Assembly (NCBI GenBank): GCA_021812385.1
Contig: JAKANO010000001.1
Coordinates: 241,044-305,043, forward strand
Direction: 5' to 3'
Origin: Pseudomonadota bacterium
Lineage (GTDB): Bacteria > Pseudomonadota > Gammaproteobacteria > Burkholderiales > Thiobacteraceae
DNA: 64,000 nt
Below are positions 59,971-64,000 of this stretch, one piece after another (positions within the stretch are counted from its first letter, which is position 1; every line of letters starts with the position of its first letter). Both the position numbers and the translations under genes were made by a program. Under the pieces are notes generated by a model. That model made no database searches and was not told where the DNA came from. It saw nothing but the letters and a program-made list of their open reading frames with translations.

Positions 59971-60915
59971 CTAGTGCGCCACTTGCTGACGCGCATACTC
60001 CCTACGTTTCATTTCCAGGTATTCATCCCGTTCGATTTCATGTAGTTGGCGAGCGTACTGCTCGGTGTCCATATACCACTGCTGCAAGCGCTTTTCTAAT
60101 TGATCCTTGGGTGCGGTGTTCAGCGCAGCCAGATACGCATTGATGGCCAGGTAATAGCGCATTGTGTTGCGTTCCACCACAGCGCGCACGCCTTGAATAT
60201 AACTAGGCTGGCCATTGGATTCTTTACCCGTGATCGTAAAACCGACCTTTCCCCGGCCGAGGGTAGCCAGATAGCCTTTCATGGCCAGGCGGCCGGCCAA
60301 ACCAAAGGCATAGGCGTAAGTAATATGCAGAAAGCTGCGCCCATCTTTAAGCGATGTGGCTTCAATCCAGATGCGATAGTCATGGGTGCTCAAGGGTCCG
60401 CTATCGGCATTGAGCTCCAATGCGAAATAATCCGGCATCGTGCTTACGCCGCGATAGTTGAACTCGAGACGATAGGCATCCTCCAGCGCTTGATAGTATT
60501 TCCGGCCGAGGTTTACATTGAGGACAGTGCCGGCCTTGTTGCTGGAGGCGTGGCAATATTTGATATTCATGTGCAGGATCAGCACATCGCACCAATGCGC
60601 CGGGTTGTTGAGCGCCGCGTTAACCGTGGCGAAGGGATAATCGACCACGGCATAGATTTCGCCCTTCAAGTCGGTCGAGGATTCCACCGAATCCAGATAG
60701 AGCGCACGATGAAACTGATTGTTGCGTAGCTGATTGCCCAATTCCGTGTACATGGCGCGCAGCGGCACGGCGGATATTTCTGTCTCCGCGGCAAAAGACT
60801 TCCCGGCTGCACAATAGGCAGCGCAGATAATTAAACCCCCCAGCGCCCACCGCAACGAACTTGTTTTGCTTGTCTGCTGTTGTCGTTTGTAGAGCGCCTC
60901 ATTTGGGCGGTACAT
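59971..60915 (-). CDS. Hypothetical exported protein
   Basis: 314 residues from the ATG at 60913-60915; a longer frame starts at 60954 inside the upstream gene. A basic N-terminus and one hydrophobic segment (about 20-40, ends S-F-A-A-E) suggest export. The mature domain shows F-N-Y-R-G-V and D-Y-R-I-W-I-E-A, a mixed beta fold not recognised, and a charged helical tail (Y-L-E-M-K-R-R-E-Y-A-R-Q-Q). It lies 16 bp after the tandem-thioredoxin gene, so the two form an operon and may act together in the periplasm. Confidence 0.7.
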   Translation of the reverse strand: MYRPNEALYKRQQQTSKTSSLRWALGGLIICAAYCAAGKSFAAETEISAVPLRAMYTELGNQLRNNQFHRALYLDSVESSTDLKGEIYAVVDYPFATVNAALNNPAHWCDVLILHMNIKYCHASSNKAGTVLNVNLGRKYYQALEDAYRLEFNYRGVSTMPDYFALELNADSGPLSTHDYRIWIEATSLKDGRSFLHITYAYAFGLAGRLAMKGYLATLGRGKVGFTITGKESNGQPSYIQGVRAVVERNTMRYYLAINAYLAALNTAPKDQLEKRLQQWYMDTEQYARQLHEIERDEYLEMKRREYARQQVAH

Positions 60916-60931
60916 TTTACTTATCAAGAGG

Positions 60932-62005
60932 CTACTGCTTGCCGGCGGGCTCATCCACCGTGCGCCAAATATCCACGTCTTTACCTTGCTCGCGCATATG
61001 CTCGCCTTTGGCAGAGAGATAGCGCTGGAAATTCGGCTCGGTTTTGTATGCCCCGCTTAATACGTAGGTGAAGATGCCTTGCGTGTGAAAGATTTTGAAA
61101 TAGGCTTCGGCGCGGATGATTTCTTTGCCTTGTTCGTTAAACACGATAATCGACGGCGCATATTTCACGTCGAGCGCCTTGGCCCATTGTCGCGCCGTGG
61201 TCTTTTTCCCTTGCGGGGTGATGACGGGCGTGTCCGACCACATGTCGAGTTGAATCGCGTCGAACTTGGCGATGATGTTGCGCGTCTCCTGGTCAGGAAG
61301 TACTTTGCTGTGCAGTTCAACGCAGCTGGGGCAATCCTTTTGCTCGAAAAATACGGCAATCGGTTTTGCGGGTCGTCCGCTGCGGCTGAGGTTATAGGGT
61401 GGCACTTTAAAAAAGTCTTCGTGGATCATCTCGCCACCGCCAGCCGGCTGGTTGGCGGCCACATAATCGCGATAAGTCATTTGTTTTTCTTTATGCTGCC
61501 CGACAAACTCCAAGGCTGTTTTAAAGCGGGTGGGGGGCAGGTAGCCGTTTAAGCGCAAAACGCTTTGGCCTGCTTCGTCAAAGAATATTAGGGTGGGCGT
61601 GAATTGCACTTTGAGGCTGCTTGCGAACTGTTTTTCCGTCATTCTTTTGCCGTCGAGTGTGGTGACTTCGCGATCTCCCCACATATTGATGGGAAGCACT
61701 TCAAAGTTTTTGCGCAAGTAGGTTTCGATATCGTGTTGCGCCAGGTTGCGCTCGACCAGCGCGTTGCAATAAGGGCAATTGTCCTGGGTGAACAGGAGCA
61801 TCACGCGCTTGTTTTGTGATTTTGCTTCCCCAATATCCTCTTGGAGATTTAAAAAACTATCTTTGAACCAGGCGGGGTAATCTGTATGTTTCGCGCCCAA
61901 AAAGGCGCCCGGCTTTTCGGCCGCAATTGCTTGGCTGCTCAGTAGGAATAAAGCGATGGAGATCCATCTCGAAACAAATGGCCATTGCGGTGCGGGGTGA
62001 TTCAT
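60932..62005 (-). CDS. Periplasmic protein with two thioredoxin domains
   Basis: 357 residues, GGAGGT ribosome site. Signal peptide ends A-I-A-A. First thioredoxin domain with C-P-Y-C (C77, C80) and cis-Pro in F-T-P-T-L-I-F-F; second with C-P-S-C (C225, C228) and Y-A-P-S-I-I-V-F. Both resemble SoxW/thioredoxin-like reducing domains. Two active sites in one chain are unusual and suggest relay of electrons or action on two substrates. It is followed by the unknown protein at 59971-60915. Confidence 0.85.
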   Translation of the reverse strand: MNHPAPQWPFVSRWISIALFLLSSQAIAAEKPGAFLGAKHTDYPAWFKDSFLNLQEDIGEAKSQNKRVMLLFTQDNCPYCNALVERNLAQHDIETYLRKNFEVLPINMWGDREVTTLDGKRMTEKQFASSLKVQFTPTLIFFDEAGQSVLRLNGYLPPTRFKTALEFVGQHKEKQMTYRDYVAANQPAGGGEMIHEDFFKVPPYNLSRSGRPAKPIAVFFEQKDCPSCVELHSKVLPDQETRNIIAKFDAIQLDMWSDTPVITPQGKKTTARQWAKALDVKYAPSIIVFNEQGKEIIRAEAYFKIFHTQGIFTYVLSGAYKTEPNFQRYLSAKGEHMREQGKDVDIWRTVDEPAGKQ

Positions 62006-62191
62006 ATAACCTCCAGTGCGCAGCTTAAAGTCTTATTGTGCGATCAGGTCGCTTCCGAAGTAAAGCTGAAGTAATAATAAGCCATTGTATTAATGGTGTT
62101 ATTCGTGGGTTTCCAGGTTGCAAATGGAGCATGAGCTGTCTAGAATGACAGGTTCCGCTGATTTTGAATATTTTTCCAAGTTGCAGTTTCG

Positions 62192-63403
62192 ATGGTAGCC
62201 AACACCTTGCAAAAACCAACACCGACAGCGAATGAAAGCGAAACCCATGGCGGATACAAGATTCCGGCGATGCGGGCGTTTTCCGAAATCGCGACCAGCC
62301 TGAGCAGCGATGCGGATCTGGAGCAGCTGCTCGACCGATTTTTGCAAACCATGATACGTCTTGCAGGCGCCAATGGCGGCGCGGTGCGGGTGTTAACCAC
62401 GGACGGCCAGCATATGCGCATGGTGGGGGCGGTGGGGCTGCCGCAGGAAGTCATCGAGCGTGAATATCTGGTGCCCGTCGGCTGCGGCGTGTGCGGACGC
62501 GCGGCGCGCGAAATCGGCATTCAAACCGACGAAGCCAGCCATATTTGCCATGACGCCATGGCGCTCGATTATTTCGGCAATCGTTGCCAATATGTGATCG
62601 CCGTGCCCTTGCGCCACAAGGGCAAGGTCATGGGTGTGTATAACCTGTTCATGCCCGATGATCGCGCGATCCCGGAAGAGGTGTCGCTGCTGTTTTTATC
62701 CATTAGCGAGCATTTAGGCATGGCGTTGGAGAATGCGCGCCTGACGCGTGAAAACCTGCGCATTACGCTGATGGATGAGCGGCAGATGCTGGCCAACGAA
62801 ATTCACGATTCCTTGGCGCAAACGCTGGCCTATATGAAGATGCGCTTGGCGCTGCTGCGCGAGGCGATTCAAGGTCAGGAAGAAGTGAACACCGAGAAGT
62901 ATTTAGGCCAAGTGGATGACGCCATGGAAACGGCGTATTCCGGCTTGCGCGAATTGCTGACGCAGTTCCGCCAAAAAATGGATTCGCGCGGTTTGATCCC
63001 GGCGCTGGAAGACGTGATCCAACATTTTCACGGACGCACCGGCGTTGAGGTGGAGTTCGTCAACAAGGTGCATGATCTTAACCTCACGCCGGATCAAGAG
63101 GTGCAAGTGTTCCACATCGTGCAAGAGGCTTTGGCGAATATCGGCAAACACTCGCATGCGATGCATGTGCGCGTGAGCATGGAATCGCAATTGGGCAATT
63201 ATCTGGTCACGGTGGAAGATAACGGCATCGGTTTGAAGTCCAATCAAAGCACGGGCCCCGGCATGCATTTGGGGATGAACATCATGCGCGAACGGGCGCA
63301 GCGCCTCGGTGGCGAAATCTGTTTTGAAAATCGCGTGGGGGAGGGGATGCGCGTGCACCTTGCATTCCCCGCAACGCTTTATCGTAAGGTAACTGTTTCA
63401 TGA
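62192..63403 (+). CDS. NarX-type histidine kinase with GAF domain
   Basis: 403 residues, no membrane helices. GAF domain (about 30-180), then HisKA_3 with H205 in N-E-I-H-D-S-L-A-Q, and an ATPase domain with E-D-N-G-I-G-L and G-L-N-I-M-R-E-R-A. The GAF part has four cysteines, C98 and C101 (G-C-G-V-C-G), C119 and C132, which could bind a metal or act as a redox switch, recalling oxygen-sensing kinases such as NreB; this is inference. Its stop overlaps the start of the response regulator gene. Confidence 0.88.
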   Translation: MVANTLQKPTPTANESETHGGYKIPAMRAFSEIATSLSSDADLEQLLDRFLQTMIRLAGANGGAVRVLTTDGQHMRMVGAVGLPQEVIEREYLVPVGCGVCGRAAREIGIQTDEASHICHDAMALDYFGNRCQYVIAVPLRHKGKVMGVYNLFMPDDRAIPEEVSLLFLSISEHLGMALENARLTRENLRITLMDERQMLANEIHDSLAQTLAYMKMRLALLREAIQGQEEVNTEKYLGQVDDAMETAYSGLRELLTQFRQKMDSRGLIPALEDVIQHFHGRTGVEVEFVNKVHDLNLTPDQEVQVFHIVQEALANIGKHSHAMHVRVSMESQLGNYLVTVEDNGIGLKSNQSTGPGMHLGMNIMRERAQRLGGEICFENRVGEGMRVHLAFPATLYRKVTVS

Positions 63404-64000
63404 GCCAAGCCATCCGCATCATCCTTGTCGACGACCATACTTTATTTCGCATGGGACTCGCCGAACTGTTGGAGCGGCACGGCAATGTCAGTGTGGTGGG
63501 CATGGTGGGCAACGCCCATGGCGCGCGTGCCTTGCTGGATGAGCACAAGCCCGATGTGGCTGTGATCGACCTCAATATGCCGGACATCGATGGTATTACG
63601 CTGTTGGGGGAGTTGCGCGCCGAGGGTTATACGCTGCCGATTTTATTGCTGACAGTGAGCGATGCGCAGGAGGATCTGGCAGCGGCGCTGCGTGCCGGTG
63701 CGCGCGGCTACCTGCTTAAAAATATGGAACCGGCCGAAGTCGAGGATGCCATCATTCGCGCCGCACGCGGCGAGACGGTGGTGGCCTCTGAGTTGACCGG
63801 CAAGCTGGTGAACTTGTTGGATCAGAAACCGGATTCATCGGATTCGATGCTGGCGTTGCTCACGCAACGCGAGCGCGAGATTTTGACCTATTTGAGCCGC
63901 GGCCAATCCAATAAGGCGATTGCACGTGCGCTGGATATCAGCCACGACACGGTAAAGCTGCATGTGCGCCATATCTTGGCCAAGCTCAATCTTTCGTCGC
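63400..64000 (+). CDS. NarL-type response regulator (3' end cut by window)
   Basis: About 200 residues are visible. Receiver domain with acidic pair D11/D12 and phospho-acceptor D57 (V-I-D-L-N-M-P), then a LuxR-type helix-turn-helix (L-T-Q-R-E-R-E-I-L, S-N-K-A-I-A-R-A-L-D-I-S, T-V-K-L-H-V). ATGA overlap with the kinase makes them a two-component pair. The gene should end within a few tens of bases after the window. Confidence 0.93.
   Translation, partial: MSQAIRIILVDDHTLFRMGLAELLERHGNVSVVGMVGNAHGARALLDEHKPDVAVIDLNMPDIDGITLLGELRAEGYTLPILLLTVSDAQEDLAAALRAGARGYLLKNMEPAEVEDAIIRAARGETVVASELTGKLVNLLDQKPDSSDSMLALLTQREREILTYLSRGQSNKAIARALDISHDTVKLHVRHILAKLNLSS

Noticed and set aside
1..64000. tRNA or rRNA genes
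   Set aside because: No cloverleaf with TTCRANNC loop or rRNA-like conserved stretch was recognised anywhere in the gaps.

Overview
The window looks like a chromosomal piece of a betaproteobacterium, most likely of the Nitrosomonadales type. This is inferred from the combination of PEP-CTERM/exosortase proteins, XrtB-style Eps proteins (EpsA, EpsD, EpsL), LapG/LapD, a NarX/NarL-type pair and GC-rich codon use with non-ATG starts. No rRNA, tRNA, CRISPR array or phage module was seen. The dominant theme is building and sorting the cell surface: exopolysaccharide synthesis, exosortase-sorted secreted proteins, a giant two-partner-secretion adhesin, and several cyclic-di-GMP enzymes or receptors.

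Layout. 1-4435: end of a heparinase-like gene, a secreted phosphoesterase, a lipoprotein, and a first copy of a small XrtH-type exosortase (broken by a one-base frameshift) with its partner membrane protein. 4805-9937: a PEP-CTERM protein and, on the minus strand, an HDOD-histidine kinase followed by a REC-PAS-GGDEF-EAL response regulator. 10334-14318: a tight operon for exopolysaccharide (AlgD-type GDP-mannose dehydrogenase, GT4 glycosyltransferase, WcaJ-type priming transferase). 14435-18320: a small acidic protein, a trypsin-like protease, LapG and LapD. 18398-28494: a parvulin-type isomerase, an IPTL-CTERM subtilase, an EAL-CBS-GGDEF protein and five PEP-CTERM proteins. 28832-33113: EpsD, a CAAX-protease-like membrane protein, EpsL and the regulator EpsA. 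33170-39492: DsbC, a TPR/GT9 protein, another PEP-CTERM protein and a large unidentified secreted protein.

39868-57752 is the most unusual block: one unidirectional gene train encoding a TpsB transporter, a 3366-residue filamentous-haemagglutinin TpsA, an ExbB channel fused to an N-terminal DUF2341/LamG-like extracellular region, ExbD, a TonB-like protein, a Porin_5-type outer-membrane protein, a periplasmic ankyrin protein and a periplasmic coiled-coil protein. It is followed directly by a second, intact XrtH exosortase and partner. I infer an energised outer-membrane secretion or surface-assembly system. 59079-64000: a histone-H1-like tailed protein, a DnaA-box pair in AT-rich DNA, a convergent pair of periplasmic genes (one a tandem thioredoxin), and a NarX/NarL-like two-component pair cut by the window end.

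Intergenic DNA is rich in small repeats: a short palindrome family (core AGCCCGAACGGGCT) that sits mostly upstream of exosortase-substrate, epsA and tps genes; two copies of a ~117-bp MITE-like element; and several longer inverted repeats.
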